Assembly: GCA_949297715.1 (NCBI GenBank)
Contig: CASFTJ010000004.1
Span: forward strand, 27,280 to 91,279
Direction: 5' to 3'
Source of the DNA: an uncultured bacterium
GTDB taxonomy: Bacteria; Cyanobacteriota; Vampirovibrionia; Gastranaerophilales; Gastranaerophilaceae
DNA: 64,000 bases
Made by a program: the position numbers and the translations under genes. Under the pieces are notes generated by a model, which ran no database searches, was not told where the DNA came from, and was given only the letters and a program-made list of their open reading frames with translations. Shown here in pieces: positions 55,362 to 64,000 of the stretch. Position 1 is the stretch's first letter; every line of letters starts with the position of its first letter.

Positions 55362-57228
55362 GCGCAACTCCGACATCTGCAAAAACCGCACCCCACAAGC
55401 TCATCATTCCAAATGTTCCAAGAATTAGAAATAAGGCTTTTATAATAAGAGCAAAAGCTATATTTTGTTTGACTAAAGTAAGGGTTTTCTTTGCAATTTT
55501 TATAGCAAGAATAATTTTAGAAGGGCTGTCGTTCATAATTACAATATCAGCCGCCTCAATCGCCGCATCAGAACCTAATCCGCCCATTGCAATCCCGACA
55601 TCAGCTCTGGTTAAAACCGGCGCATCGTTGATCCCGTCACCTGCAAAAATTACGGATTTATTTTTGGTTTTTGAACTTAGGATTTCTTCTATTTTGTTAA
55701 CTTTGTCTTGAGGAAGAAGTTGCGCCCAAAATTTATTAATTTTTAATTTTTGTGCTGTTTTTTGTGCGGTTTCATAATTGTCGCCTGTAAGCATTACGAT
55801 TTTTATTGAAAGTTTTTTAAGCTCCTCAATTGTTTTTTTTGAATCCTCTTTAATAATGTCCGAAATTACAATATATCCAAGATAAAGTCTGTTTTTTGCC
55901 GTATAAACAACGGTTCCGTTTTCTTGTATTTTTGAAATCGGAATTGAAAAATTTTCCATAAGTTTTGCATTTCCGACAAGAATTTCATCGCCGTTGACAT
56001 TTGCTTTAATACCGCATCCTGTAATTTCAGTTATATTTTTAATTTCGGCGGTATTAATTTCTTTACCGTAAGCTTCCTTTAAAGATTGTGCAATCGGGTG
56101 ATTAGAATAATTTTCCGCATAGGCAGAAAGTTTTAAAAGTTCTTCTTTTGTAATTTCGTCTGACGGGTTAACCGAAATTACATTAAATACCCCTTTGGTA
56201 AGAGTTCCGGTTTTGTCAAAGACAATTGTGTCGGGTTTTGAAAGCGTTTCCAAGTAACAACTGCCTTTAATAAGAATACCGTTTCTTGACGCTCCGCCAA
56301 TTCCTGCAAAAAACCCCAAAGGTACGGAAATTACCAGTGCGCACGGGCATGATATGACAAGAAAAATTAAAGCTCTTTGTATCCATATTTCAAAGTTCCC
56401 GCCCCCTAGCAATGGCGGTAATACTGCAAGAAATAACGCACCAAAAACAACTGCGGGAGTGTAATATCTGGCAAATTTTGTTATAAAATTTTCGGCTTTT
56501 GATTTTTTTGCACTTGCCTGTTCTACAAGTTCAAGAATCTTAGAAACCGTAGAGTTTTTAAATTCTTTTGTGACTTGGACTTTAATAAGTCCGTTAATAT
56601 TTATGCTTCCGCTGATAACCTCATCCCCTGTTTTAATGTTTTCAGGTGCGGATTCTCCGGTTAGAGCAGAAGTATCAATTGCGGCATCTCCTTCAATTAC
56701 GATTCCGTCAAGCGGAATTTTTTCGCCTGCACAAACTGTTATTATATCTCCGATATTTATTTTATCAGGAGATTTTTTAACAAGCTGTCCATCAATTTCA
56801 ATATTTGCATAATCCGGTCTTATGTCCATAAGTTCTGTGACGGATTTGCGGGATTTTTCAACGGCTTTATGCTGATAATATTCTCCAATTTGGTACAAAA
56901 CCATTACCATAACAGCTTCAGGGTATTCTCCAATCAAAATAGCCCCTATAGTTGCAATTCCCATCAGAAAGTTTTCGTCAAAAAAATCACCTTTTAAAAT
57001 ATTTTTAAAAGCCGTTAAAATTACATCAAAACCCGCTGTTAAATAAGAGATTATAAAAAACGGGATTTTTAAAGATTCTGGCAAAACAGGTAAAAATGCA
57101 ACGGCTAAAATAACAACAGCCAAAATAATTTTCGCAGGTCTAAAGGTGTTTTCATCACAATGAGAACTGCATTGGCAATTATGTCCGTGATGATGATTAT
57201 GACAGGGTTCGTTGCAATACTGGCACAT
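55318..57228 (-). CDS. zntA: Zinc/cadmium-exporting P1B-type ATPase
   Basis: This heavy-metal pump of 636 residues has six to eight membrane helices, the metal-translocating SCPCALVIS (CPC about 294-296), the phosphorylated Asp338 in FDKTGTLTKG, LTGESAPE, and GDGINDAPVL with MGGLGSDAAIEAADIV. No HMA domain is present; the N-terminus instead is Cys/His-rich (CNEPCHNHHHGHNCQCSSHC). The ATG at 57228 has GAGG eight bases upstream; an upstream TTG is rejected. A SmtB-type operator inside its promoter indicates Zn/Cd-responsive control by the divergent repressor. Confidence 0.93.
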   Translation of the reverse strand: MCQYCNEPCHNHHHGHNCQCSSHCDENTFRPAKIILAVVILAVAFLPVLPESLKIPFFIISYLTAGFDVILTAFKNILKGDFFDENFLMGIATIGAILIGEYPEAVMVMVLYQIGEYYQHKAVEKSRKSVTELMDIRPDYANIEIDGQLVKKSPDKINIGDIITVCAGEKIPLDGIVIEGDAAIDTSALTGESAPENIKTGDEVISGSININGLIKVQVTKEFKNSTVSKILELVEQASAKKSKAENFITKFARYYTPAVVFGALFLAVLPPLLGGGNFEIWIQRALIFLVISCPCALVISVPLGFFAGIGGASRNGILIKGSCYLETLSKPDTIVFDKTGTLTKGVFNVISVNPSDEITKEELLKLSAYAENYSNHPIAQSLKEAYGKEINTAEIKNITEITGCGIKANVNGDEILVGNAKLMENFSIPISKIQENGTVVYTAKNRLYLGYIVISDIIKEDSKKTIEELKKLSIKIVMLTGDNYETAQKTAQKLKINKFWAQLLPQDKVNKIEEILSSKTKNKSVIFAGDGINDAPVLTRADVGIAMGGLGSDAAIEAADIVIMNDSPSKIILAIKIAKKTLTLVKQNIAFALIIKALFLILGTFGMMSLWGAVFADVGVALIAVLNSLRALRVR

Positions 57229-57257
57229 ATTTGACCTCAAAATGAGTATACATTAAT

Positions 57258-57287
57258 ATTATAATTGAACAACTGTTCAACTGTCAA
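57258..57287 (-). promoter_or_regulatory. zntA promoter with SmtB/ArsR operator in the spacer
   Basis: On the minus strand, TTGACA (57287-57282) and TATAAT (57263-57258) are 18 bases apart. The spacer holds the perfect palindrome TTGAACA-AC-TGTTCAA (57265-57280), a typical SmtB/CzrA-type operator. Binding of the repressor here would block RNA polymerase directly. Confidence 0.85.
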
Positions 57288-57325
57288 GCTTGAAAGAGCG
57301 AAAAGGAAACAAAAATTTACAATAG

Positions 57326-57354
57326 TTGAACAATCATTCAATTAATGGTAATAT
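57326..57354 (+). promoter_or_regulatory. arsR/smtB promoter and second operator
   Basis: TTGAAC (57326-57331) and TAATAT (57349-57354) are 17 bases apart. The palindrome TTGAACA-AT-CATTCAA (57326-57341), with one mismatch, overlaps the -35 and spacer, so the repressor can control its own gene. The -10 ends six bases before the ATG at 57361, predicting a leaderless mRNA. Confidence 0.7.
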
Positions 57355-57360
57355 AAAGTT

Positions 57361-57711
57361 ATGGAAAACAGACAAACGGATTGTGAAGCGATAAATTTTG
57401 ATATAGTTGAAAAAGTCAGGCCGAATATGCCAGAAATGAATATATTGTATGATTTGTCGGATTTTTTTAAGGTAATGGGAGATAGTACCAGAATTCAGCT
57501 TCTGTGGGCATTGGAAGAAAGTGAAATGTGTGTTGGGGATTTGGCTGTTCTTTTGAATATGACAAAGTCTGCGGTTTCGCATCAGTTAAAGGTTTTGAGA
57601 ACTGCAAAGCTTGTAAAGTCAACCAAAAAAGGCAAGAATGTTTATTATGCTCTGGATGATTTTCACGTAAAAACGATTCTAGAAAAAGCGTTAGAGCATG
57701 TTTGTGAATAG
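57361..57711 (+). CDS. SmtB/CzrA-type metal-sensing repressor (ArsR family)
   Basis: This 116-residue winged-helix repressor releases DNA on binding metal. The HTH core is TKSAVSHQLKVLRTAKLV. The alpha-5 metal site D100-x-H102-x10-H113-x2-E116 matches the Zn/Co-sensing pattern of SmtB and CzrA exactly, and the alpha-3N segment has EMCVGDLAVLL with one Cys. Zn(II) (or Co/Cd) is therefore the likely inducer. It is divergent from the zinc/cadmium ATPase, with two operators between. No Shine-Dalgarno precedes the ATG. Confidence 0.93.
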   Translation: MENRQTDCEAINFDIVEKVRPNMPEMNILYDLSDFFKVMGDSTRIQLLWALEESEMCVGDLAVLLNMTKSAVSHQLKVLRTAKLVKSTKKGKNVYYALDDFHVKTILEKALEHVCE

Positions 57712-57851
57712 TTAAGATAAATATTTTAAATTTGAAAATTCAAAATACTTCAAACAGTTGATATTCTTTTGATTTTATTGACAGTGATGACTTAAATATT
57801 TTACGATAAATTTAGGATAAAATACCGTATTGAACTAAGTTGGAGAGAATT

Positions 57852-59033
57852 ATGAATTTAAAGATGACAAGGAAAAAACTTGCAATACTTGTTTTGCTTG
57901 TAATTATTGTTCCCATAATATATAACAAAACATCAGGATATATTGCCGGCATGATACAAAAGAAACTAATGATGATGCCAAAAGAAGTAGAAGTATCAAC
58001 TCCGCATATAGAGGAGGTAAATGTTTCAGCCGAAGCAACCGGAAGGGTAGAGGCGCAATATTCCGTAGATTTAGTTGCTAGGGTTCCGGGATTTTTGATA
58101 AAAAAATATTTTAAAGAAGGGGATTTTGTTAAAAAAGGTCAAATTTTATTTCAAATAGATCCAAGGGAATATCAATATGAAGTAAATAACAGTCAGGCAA
58201 ACGTAAATCAGTATGAGGCATTATTAAAGAATGCCCAGCAGGAATTAAACAGAGCCAATGCTTTGGTAAAAGAAGATTTGATAAGCAGATCCGATGCAGA
58301 TTCAAGTCTTGCCTCCAGAAACCAGTACAGAGCCTTGTTAGATGCGGCAAAACAGCAGTTGGAGCTTGCAAAGCTTAATCTTGGTTACACATCAATAAAA
58401 TCACCGATAGACGGAAGAATAGGTAAAGTTAATATAACAGAAGGGAATTACGTAACCGCAACATCAGGAGGATTAGTAAATATTTCAAGTGTAGATCCTG
58501 TATATGTAACATTCAGTATAAAGAGTGCGGATTTCGTAAAATTATTAAGAGCAAGTAACGAACTAAAAGATGTAGATGTTCGAGTACAGTTCACAGGCGG
58601 TTTTTGGTATGACAAAATCGGAAGGATAAATTTTGTAGATAACAAAATTGATGTAGATTCTGGTTCTGTAACTTTAAGAGCAACATTCGACAATTCCAAA
58701 AAATGGCTTATACCAGGGGATTATATGAAGGTAGAGCTTGTAGCCCCGAAGGTTGTAAAATATTTAACAGTTCCGCAATCCTGCACAAAGGGTGATGCTA
58801 TGAGTGGTTATTATGTATGGGCAGTAGAGGATGATAAGGCAGTCAGAAAAAATATAAAAGTTTCTGATGATATAAACAATAATTGGGTAGTAGATAGCGG
58901 CCTTAACTTGGATGACGTAATCGTCGTATCAGGTATCCAAAATATTGTCACAGAAGGTCAAAAACTTAAACCGGTACAGAAAAGTGCAGTAGAAAATAAG
59001 CAGGAAGAAGTAAATGAAGAAAATACTAAATAA
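57852..59033 (+). CDS. RND efflux periplasmic adaptor (HlyD/AcrA family)
   Basis: The adaptor links the inner-membrane pump to TolC across the periplasm. The 393-residue product has an N-terminal membrane helix (about 6-28), a split lipoyl domain ([20 protein letters not shown] and [20 protein letters not shown]), a helical hairpin between them (90-155), and a beta-barrel. The ATG at 57852 has GGAGAG four bases upstream; a TTG upstream is rejected. It overlaps the pump gene by 20 bases. Codon choice seems richer in ATA and GTA than in the surrounding genes. Confidence 0.92.
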   Translation: MNLKMTRKKLAILVLLVIIVPIIYNKTSGYIAGMIQKKLMMMPKEVEVSTPHIEEVNVSAEATGRVEAQYSVDLVARVPGFLIKKYFKEGDFVKKGQILFQIDPREYQYEVNNSQANVNQYEALLKNAQQELNRANALVKEDLISRSDADSSLASRNQYRALLDAAKQQLELAKLNLGYTSIKSPIDGRIGKVNITEGNYVTATSGGLVNISSVDPVYVTFSIKSADFVKLLRASNELKDVDVRVQFTGGFWYDKIGRINFVDNKIDVDSGSVTLRATFDNSKKWLIPGDYMKVELVAPKVVKYLTVPQSCTKGDAMSGYYVWAVEDDKAVRKNIKVSDDINNNWVVDSGLNLDDVIVVSGIQNIVTEGQKLKPVQKSAVENKQEEVNEENTK

Positions 59034-62000
59034 AGACGATCTTTATATATTTATAAGGAAGCCCAGATTTGCGCTGGTAATATCGATATGTATAGTATTA
59101 CTGGGGTTAATATCATTATTGGGGCTAAAACAGGAGAGTTATCCTGAAGTTACACCGCCTCAGGTAAGGGTTTCGGCGAATTATCAGGGTGCAAGTGCCG
59201 AAGTTATAGAATCGACCGTTGCGACAGTTTTGGAAAACAAGTTGAACGGTGTTGAAAATATGACATATATGACGTCAACTTCTTATGACGGAAGTTATAC
59301 GCTGACGATATATTTTAAGGTAGGAACAGACAAGAACATAAACTTAATGAATGTCCAAAACCTTATTCAGCGTGTACAGTCGCAGCTGCCGGAAGATGTT
59401 CAAAGAACCGGTGTAACCGCAATAAGCAGATCATCAGGATCAGGTGCTATAATCTTAACTCTTTATCCTGAATCAGGAGATTGGAATCAGCTAGATTTAA
59501 CAAACTACGGTTCAATATATATAAAAGACGAATTAAAACGTGTAGAGGGTGTAGCTGACGTAATGGTTTTCGGTGGCGGAAACTATTCAATGAGAATATG
59601 GCTTGATCCTCAGAAAATGGCAGGTCTGAACATTTCAACAAGCGAAGTTAAAACAGCCGTAACAAATCAAAATACACAGGTTGCAACTGGTGCACTCGGC
59701 GCATTGCCGACAGATGAATCAAGAGCTTTGCAGATTACCCTAAAAACTCCCGGTCGTCTTGTAGATGTTGAAGAGTTTGAAAATATAATTATACGTTCAA
59801 ATACAGACGGGTCAAATGTTAAATTAAAAGATATAGCCCGTGTTGAATTGGGCGCTGAATCTTATTCAAATCTTGGGCTTGTAAACGGAAAACCTTCGGC
59901 GGTTGTAGTAATTTCACAGCTTCCTGATGCAAATATCATAAACCTATCAAAAGCTGTTAAGGCTAAAGTTAATGAAATAAACTCACGTCTTACAAACGGA
60001 ATTAAGATTTTGTACGTAAAAGACGATGCCGATTTTATCCATGAATCAATGAAAGAAGTTGAATTTACAATTCTTTTGACCGGCTTAATCGTTGTAATAA
60101 TAATATTCTTATTTTTAGGCGACGGAATGGCAACATTAGTTCCTTGTGCGACAATTCCCGTGTCATTAATCGGTACGTTTTTTGCATTAAAGGCGATGGA
60201 TATGTCGATAAACTTGTTGTCATTATTTGCGTTAGTTTTGGCGGTAGGTGTTGTAGTAGACGATGCTATCGTTGTTATAGAAAACGTAAAACGTCATATT
60301 GATGAGGGTAAATCAGCAATAATTGCAACACAGTTAACGATGCAGGAAGTAGGATTTGCGCTTGTCGCAATGGCATTAGTGTTGATGGCGGTATTTGTGC
60401 CGATTGTATTTATGGGCGGCATGACAGGTGTTATGTATAAGCAGTTTGCGGTATGTATTGCAGTTTCAATTGCAATTTCCGCAATATGTGCGTTAACACT
60501 TTCACCTGCAATGTGCTCTCATTTTTTGGGGCAGGAAAAGAAACCTCATAAATTATCCTCCAATCCATTTATCGTAAAACTTGAACATATACAAGAGAGA
60601 ATAGGAAAAAGAACTTCAATAGCCGTTGAAAAATTCAACAATATGTTTTCAAAAATTGAAGAATTTTATATGGAATATGTTGTGAAATTTGTTCATAACA
60701 AAAAACTTGTAGCAATATTTTATTCAGCCATATTAATCCTTACATTAGTATGTTTTAAGACGATTTCAACAGGATTTATACCTGATGAAGATCAGGGGGT
60801 ATTACTTGCAACGATAACCCTTCCTGACGGTGCGTCATTACAGAGAACGGAAGAAGTTTCACGTAAATTTACGGATCAGATAAGAGATATTGACGGTATA
60901 AATGAATCAAAATTAACAGTATTTGGCGGTGACGGTGCTGTTAACCAGTCAACAGTAATTATACAGCTTGATGATTATGCTGCAAGAAAAATTGGTCCGA
61001 TAGAATGGGTTAAGCGAAAAATAAAAGGTAAAGATACCGACTTATCCCACGAAGCGATTTTAAGCAAAGTTCGAGCAGTTGCCGGAACGACAAAAGAAGC
61101 TTCAATAATATGTTTTTCACCACCGGCAATAATGGGTATGAGTATGATGGGCGGATTTGAGTTCCAAATGCTTTCACAAGGCGAGCATACTCCTCAGGAG
61201 ATGGAAACTTGGGCTAATAAACTAATAGCAGAAGCAAATCAGGATCCTTCACTATCAAACGTAAATACCTCATTTCAGGCAAATGTTCCACAGTATATAG
61301 TAAATATTGATTATGAAAAGGCATTGGCGCAGAATGTAGATTTGCAAGAGCTTTATTCAACATTGTCATCAATGATTGGTACTTATTATATAAATGACTT
61401 TAACAAATATGACCGTGTATTTAAGGTGCAAATGCAGGCAGAAAGTCAATTTAGAGATAAAGCAACTGATTTATCGGGAATTTACGTAAAGAACAAAAAC
61501 GGAGTAATGGTTCCGATATTATCGATAGTAAAATTACAGCAGACTGTAGGAACAGCTTCAATTACACGTTATAACCAGTATAAGTCAGTGCAAATTCAAG
61601 GTCAGCAGTCAGCCGGAAAAAGCTCCGGAGATGCGATGAATGCGATGGAAGCTGTTGCAAGCCGTGTATTGCCGTCAGATATGACATTTGACTGGTCCGG
61701 AACATCAGCACAGGAACGAGAAGCCTCAGGACAAACGACAATTATTGTGAGTATGGCATTAATATTTGTTTATTTGTTCTTAGTAGCTTTATATGAAAGT
61801 TATACAATACCTGTTGCGGTATTGTTAATATCCCCGATTGCGGTATTGGGAGCTTTGATATTCCAAATGATGATAAATCAGGCATTTGATATTTATTCGC
61901 AGGTAGGTATGATTACGTTAATCGGGTTAGCGGCAAAACAGTCAATATTGATTGTTGAATTTGCGAAAGAAGAACACGAAAAATATGGTCTGCCGGTTAA

Positions 62001-62274
62001 AGATGCCGCAATAAAAGCAGCAAAATTAAGATTTAGAGCAATTATGATGACGGAATTGGCATTTATTATAGGTGTAATGCCGATGATATTCGCGCAAGGA
62101 GCCGGAGCAAATTCAAGAATTTCTGTCGGTTCGACAGTAATCGGCGGTATGGTTGCAGCAGCAACTTTAGGTGCTGTTCTAACTCCTGCATTCTATGTAA
62201 TTGTTCAGGAATTTGTGGATTTGTTTCCGAAGAAAGAAATAACTGAAAAAGATTTGGAGATTTCTGTAAAATGA
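59014..62274 (+). CDS. RND-family multidrug efflux pump (HAE1 type)
   Basis: RND pumps expel diverse compounds, driven by protons. The 1086-residue product has twelve membrane helices in two halves, with the N-terminal RPRFALVIS opening ([15 protein letters not shown]), the proton-relay motif [15 protein letters not shown] near 410, and the second half [20 protein letters not shown]. The latter fits HAE1 drug pumps better than HME metal pumps. It is slightly longer than AcrB. It overlaps the adaptor and the TolC-family genes, forming a three-gene operon. Confidence 0.95.
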   Translation: MKKILNKDDLYIFIRKPRFALVISICIVLLGLISLLGLKQESYPEVTPPQVRVSANYQGASAEVIESTVATVLENKLNGVENMTYMTSTSYDGSYTLTIYFKVGTDKNINLMNVQNLIQRVQSQLPEDVQRTGVTAISRSSGSGAIILTLYPESGDWNQLDLTNYGSIYIKDELKRVEGVADVMVFGGGNYSMRIWLDPQKMAGLNISTSEVKTAVTNQNTQVATGALGALPTDESRALQITLKTPGRLVDVEEFENIIIRSNTDGSNVKLKDIARVELGAESYSNLGLVNGKPSAVVVISQLPDANIINLSKAVKAKVNEINSRLTNGIKILYVKDDADFIHESMKEVEFTILLTGLIVVIIIFLFLGDGMATLVPCATIPVSLIGTFFALKAMDMSINLLSLFALVLAVGVVVDDAIVVIENVKRHIDEGKSAIIATQLTMQEVGFALVAMALVLMAVFVPIVFMGGMTGVMYKQFAVCIAVSIAISAICALTLSPAMCSHFLGQEKKPHKLSSNPFIVKLEHIQERIGKRTSIAVEKFNNMFSKIEEFYMEYVVKFVHNKKLVAIFYSAILILTLVCFKTISTGFIPDEDQGVLLATITLPDGASLQRTEEVSRKFTDQIRDIDGINESKLTVFGGDGAVNQSTVIIQLDDYAARKIGPIEWVKRKIKGKDTDLSHEAILSKVRAVAGTTKEASIICFSPPAIMGMSMMGGFEFQMLSQGEHTPQEMETWANKLIAEANQDPSLSNVNTSFQANVPQYIVNIDYEKALAQNVDLQELYSTLSSMIGTYYINDFNKYDRVFKVQMQAESQFRDKATDLSGIYVKNKNGVMVPILSIVKLQQTVGTASITRYNQYKSVQIQGQQSAGKSSGDAMNAMEAVASRVLPSDMTFDWSGTSAQEREASGQTTIIVSMALIFVYLFLVALYESYTIPVAVLLISPIAVLGALIFQMMINQAFDIYSQVGMITLIGLAAKQSILIVEFAKEEHEKYGLPVKDAAIKAAKLRFRAIMMTELAFIIGVMPMIFAQGAGANSRISVGSTVIGGMVAAATLGAVLTPAFYVIVQEFVDLFPKKEITEKDLEISVK

Positions 62275-63797
62275 AAAAGATTTTAAATTTATGTTTAATA
62301 TGTTCAGTGCTTGCAATAACGGCTGTTCCCGGACTTAGTGCCGAAGCTGATACTGCTTCAAAGCCGGTTGAAGTGGCAAAGAAGCCGGAAAAAATAGAAA
62401 TAGTAAAGCCTGAAAAGAATAAAAAGGTAAATAAACGAACAGAACGCAAAAAAAATATTGAGAATGCAAAGACAAAAGTAGAATCTTCAAAAGAAGCGGA
62501 AGGGATGTATGAAACAAAATTTCCTGCGATAAACAGCAAGATAGAATACACTGATATGAATGGCGAAGTAACCTTAAGTGATTGTATAAAACTGGCAATT
62601 ACTCACCATCCGACAATAATGTCAGCGATAAGCAATGCCGAAATTTATAAAACAAGAGTAGGGCAGGCTTGGTCAAATTACTTTCCGACAATAAGTGCAG
62701 GTGTGAACTATTCAAGAAATGATATGTTTATGACAATGTCAAATTCTTTTATGAGTTCAATGAACCAGAAATATAATATGTATTATATGCCGACATTGTC
62801 AGCGGATATGTTGCTGTTTGACTTTGGTAAAACCAAAGCTTCTGCAGATATGGCAAAGCGAAATTTTGAAGCGTCAAGATATGATGCTGAAACAAGTATT
62901 GAGCTTGTAATTTATAACGTAAAAGTTGCATATTACAATTTAATATTTGCAAAAATTCAACAGTCAGTATATGAAGACACTGTAAAGGATTTTGAATTGC
63001 AGTTAAAACAGGCAAAAGCGCATTATGAAATAGGCAGAAAAGCTAAAATTGATGTAACAACGGCGGAATATAACCTTGGAAACGCTAAGGTAAATTTAAT
63101 TAAAGCTAAAAACACAATGGAATTAGCCGCTGCAGAACTAGCAAATGCGGTGGGTATTCCGGAACTTGAAGGAGTTGTTTTAAAGGATCAATTAAATACA
63201 AAAGCTTATGATGTAAATTTCAAAGATCTTTTGGCAACAGCAGAAGCATCACGTCCTGCACTATTAGCTTCTAAAAAGCTCATGGATGCTGCAGAAATGG
63301 GTGTAAGAAGTGCAAAACGTGCGTTTACTCCAAATATTAGTGCCTTTGGCTCATACAATCAAGGCGGACGTCAGATTGATGCTGATTACGGATATCAAGT
63401 CGGTATTCAACTGAATTACAATGCGCTTAACCTTATGTTATTAAAAAAACAGGTTGACGAGGCTAAAGCGACTTATAAAAAATACGTAGCAGATTATGAG
63501 CAGCAACGCCAGAATGTTTATTTAGAAGTAAAAAGCGCATATATAAATCTTTTGAATTCTCATGATAGTCTTGATGTTTCAAAGTTAGCTCTGCAACAGG
63601 CAAAAGAGCGTCAATACCAAGCATTTAGAAGATATCAGGTAGGCTTGGGTGATGCTATTGAATTTAAAGATGCCGAAAATTCATATCTTAATGCACAGCT
63701 TGATTATTATTCAAACCTTCTCAATTACAACATCAATGCTGCAGAAGTTGAGCGTGTAATTGGTGCTCCGATTAAAGAATCCGATGTGGATTTATAG
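62271..63797 (+). CDS. TolC-family outer-membrane efflux channel
   Basis: TolC-type proteins form the outer-membrane exit duct. The 508-residue product has a signal peptide (1-22), a Lys/Glu-rich segment (23-80) not usual in TolC, and two repeated beta-alpha halves, each with long helices (for example [20 protein letters not shown] and [20 protein letters not shown]). It completes the tripartite pump and starts within the stop of the pump gene (ATGA overlap). No terminator is visible after it. Confidence 0.93.
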   Translation: MKKILNLCLICSVLAITAVPGLSAEADTASKPVEVAKKPEKIEIVKPEKNKKVNKRTERKKNIENAKTKVESSKEAEGMYETKFPAINSKIEYTDMNGEVTLSDCIKLAITHHPTIMSAISNAEIYKTRVGQAWSNYFPTISAGVNYSRNDMFMTMSNSFMSSMNQKYNMYYMPTLSADMLLFDFGKTKASADMAKRNFEASRYDAETSIELVIYNVKVAYYNLIFAKIQQSVYEDTVKDFELQLKQAKAHYEIGRKAKIDVTTAEYNLGNAKVNLIKAKNTMELAAAELANAVGIPELEGVVLKDQLNTKAYDVNFKDLLATAEASRPALLASKKLMDAAEMGVRSAKRAFTPNISAFGSYNQGGRQIDADYGYQVGIQLNYNALNLMLLKKQVDEAKATYKKYVADYEQQRQNVYLEVKSAYINLLNSHDSLDVSKLALQQAKERQYQAFRRYQVGLGDAIEFKDAENSYLNAQLDYYSNLLNYNINAAEVERVIGAPIKESDVDL

Positions 63798-63931
63798 TGT
63801 ATTAAAAAATATTACAATTTTATATTAACAAATGTAACGATTTTGCATATAAATTAAAGAACCCCTTAAAAAATCCGACTAATAAAGAGAATAAGTCGAC
63901 AAAAAATAAGTGAAAGGGAACCCGAAGAACA

Positions 63932-64000
63932 ATGGGAATGTCAGCATCACAGGCAAGATTGTTAACAATAACGGCGCGATTGAATCACGTCGAGCTTGAA
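63932..64000 (+). CDS. Start of a protein cut by the window edge
   Basis: The first 23 codons read MGMSASQARLLTITARLNH and then VELE, cut at 64000. From memory, this N-terminal pattern (GMSASQARLLxxTxRL) starts a group of uncharacterised proteins in gut Melainabacteria and some other gut bacteria. The helical, amphipathic look suggests coiled coils. Function unknown. Confidence 0.6.
   Translation, partial: MGMSASQARLLTITARLNHVELE

Noticed and set aside
62066..62598. Minus-strand ORFs opposite the pump/TolC junction
   Set aside because: They cover conserved coding sequence of the RND and TolC genes on the plus strand and look like shadows.

Overview
The window is AT-rich, densely coded bacterial DNA, with about 60 protein genes on both strands. 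I found no tRNA, rRNA, CRISPR array or transposase. The envelope genes show a double-membrane cell: lptB with an LptF/G permease, TonB-ExbB-ExbD, MlaA and MlaD relatives, and a TolC-RND-adaptor pump. Several traits point to the non-photosynthetic sister group of Cyanobacteria (Melainabacteria/Vampirovibrionia, probably gut Gastranaerophilales): a VKOR-thioredoxin fusion, PlsY with the GSGSTGATN motif I associate with cyanobacteria, NarL-type regulators, and several large orphan proteins of a kind I associate from memory with that lineage. The taxonomic call is an inference, not a database result.

Layout. 1-3 kb (minus): flagellar export and switch genes fliM/N, fliO, fliP, fliQ, running off the left edge. 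3.1-7 kb (minus): ftsH followed by the two subunits of a corrinoid iron-sulfur protein (acsD, acsC) with no other Wood-Ljungdahl gene in view. 7-10 kb: a small exported protein, HU, a SpoIID-like protein and an orphan protein. 10-14.2 kb (plus): agmatinase, then ligA with a membrane protein and a SIMPL-domain protein. 14.4-21 kb: an orphan protein with three 116-residue repeats, a NAGPA-domain protein, lptB-lptF/G, a 15-codon ORF with its own terminator, and another orphan. 21-25.3 kb (minus): two related periplasmic proteins, then tonB-exbB-exbD-exbD. 25.4-29.9 kb (plus): trpS, a DedA-family protein, two TPR proteins, DAHP synthase.

30-35.1 kb (minus) is a signalling operon: GAF/HD-GYP protein, exported TPR protein, two LuxR-type response regulators, pentapeptide-repeat protein. 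35.2-42.6 kb: an M48-like protein with a broken zinc motif, a zinc-ribbon protein, VKOR-DsbA, queH, an orphan, an asparaginase and a six-LysM lysozyme. 42.6-46.6 kb (minus) is the least familiar cluster: a membrane VWA protein, an FHA-like multi-pass membrane protein, two TonB-like proteins, and a 47-residue membrane protein translationally coupled between them. 46.8-53 kb: plsY, a large orphan membrane protein, upp, mlaD, rpoZ-like, purine nucleoside phosphorylase, and a possible small RNA. 53.1-55.4 kb encodes an MlaA-alpha/beta-hydrolase fusion. 55.3-63.8 kb: a Zn/Cd ATPase and a divergent SmtB/ArsR repressor with two visible operators, then an RND efflux operon. The right edge cuts an orphan gene.

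Several genes (start codons at 7201, 9207, 25331, 51664 and 57361) have a good -10 hexamer 6-7 bases before the start codon and no usable Shine-Dalgarno sequence, so leaderless transcription seems common here. The features most worth a second look are the VWA/FHA/TonB-like cluster, the orphan corrinoid protein pair, the MlaA-hydrolase fusion, the pseudoprotease, and the leaderless promoters.
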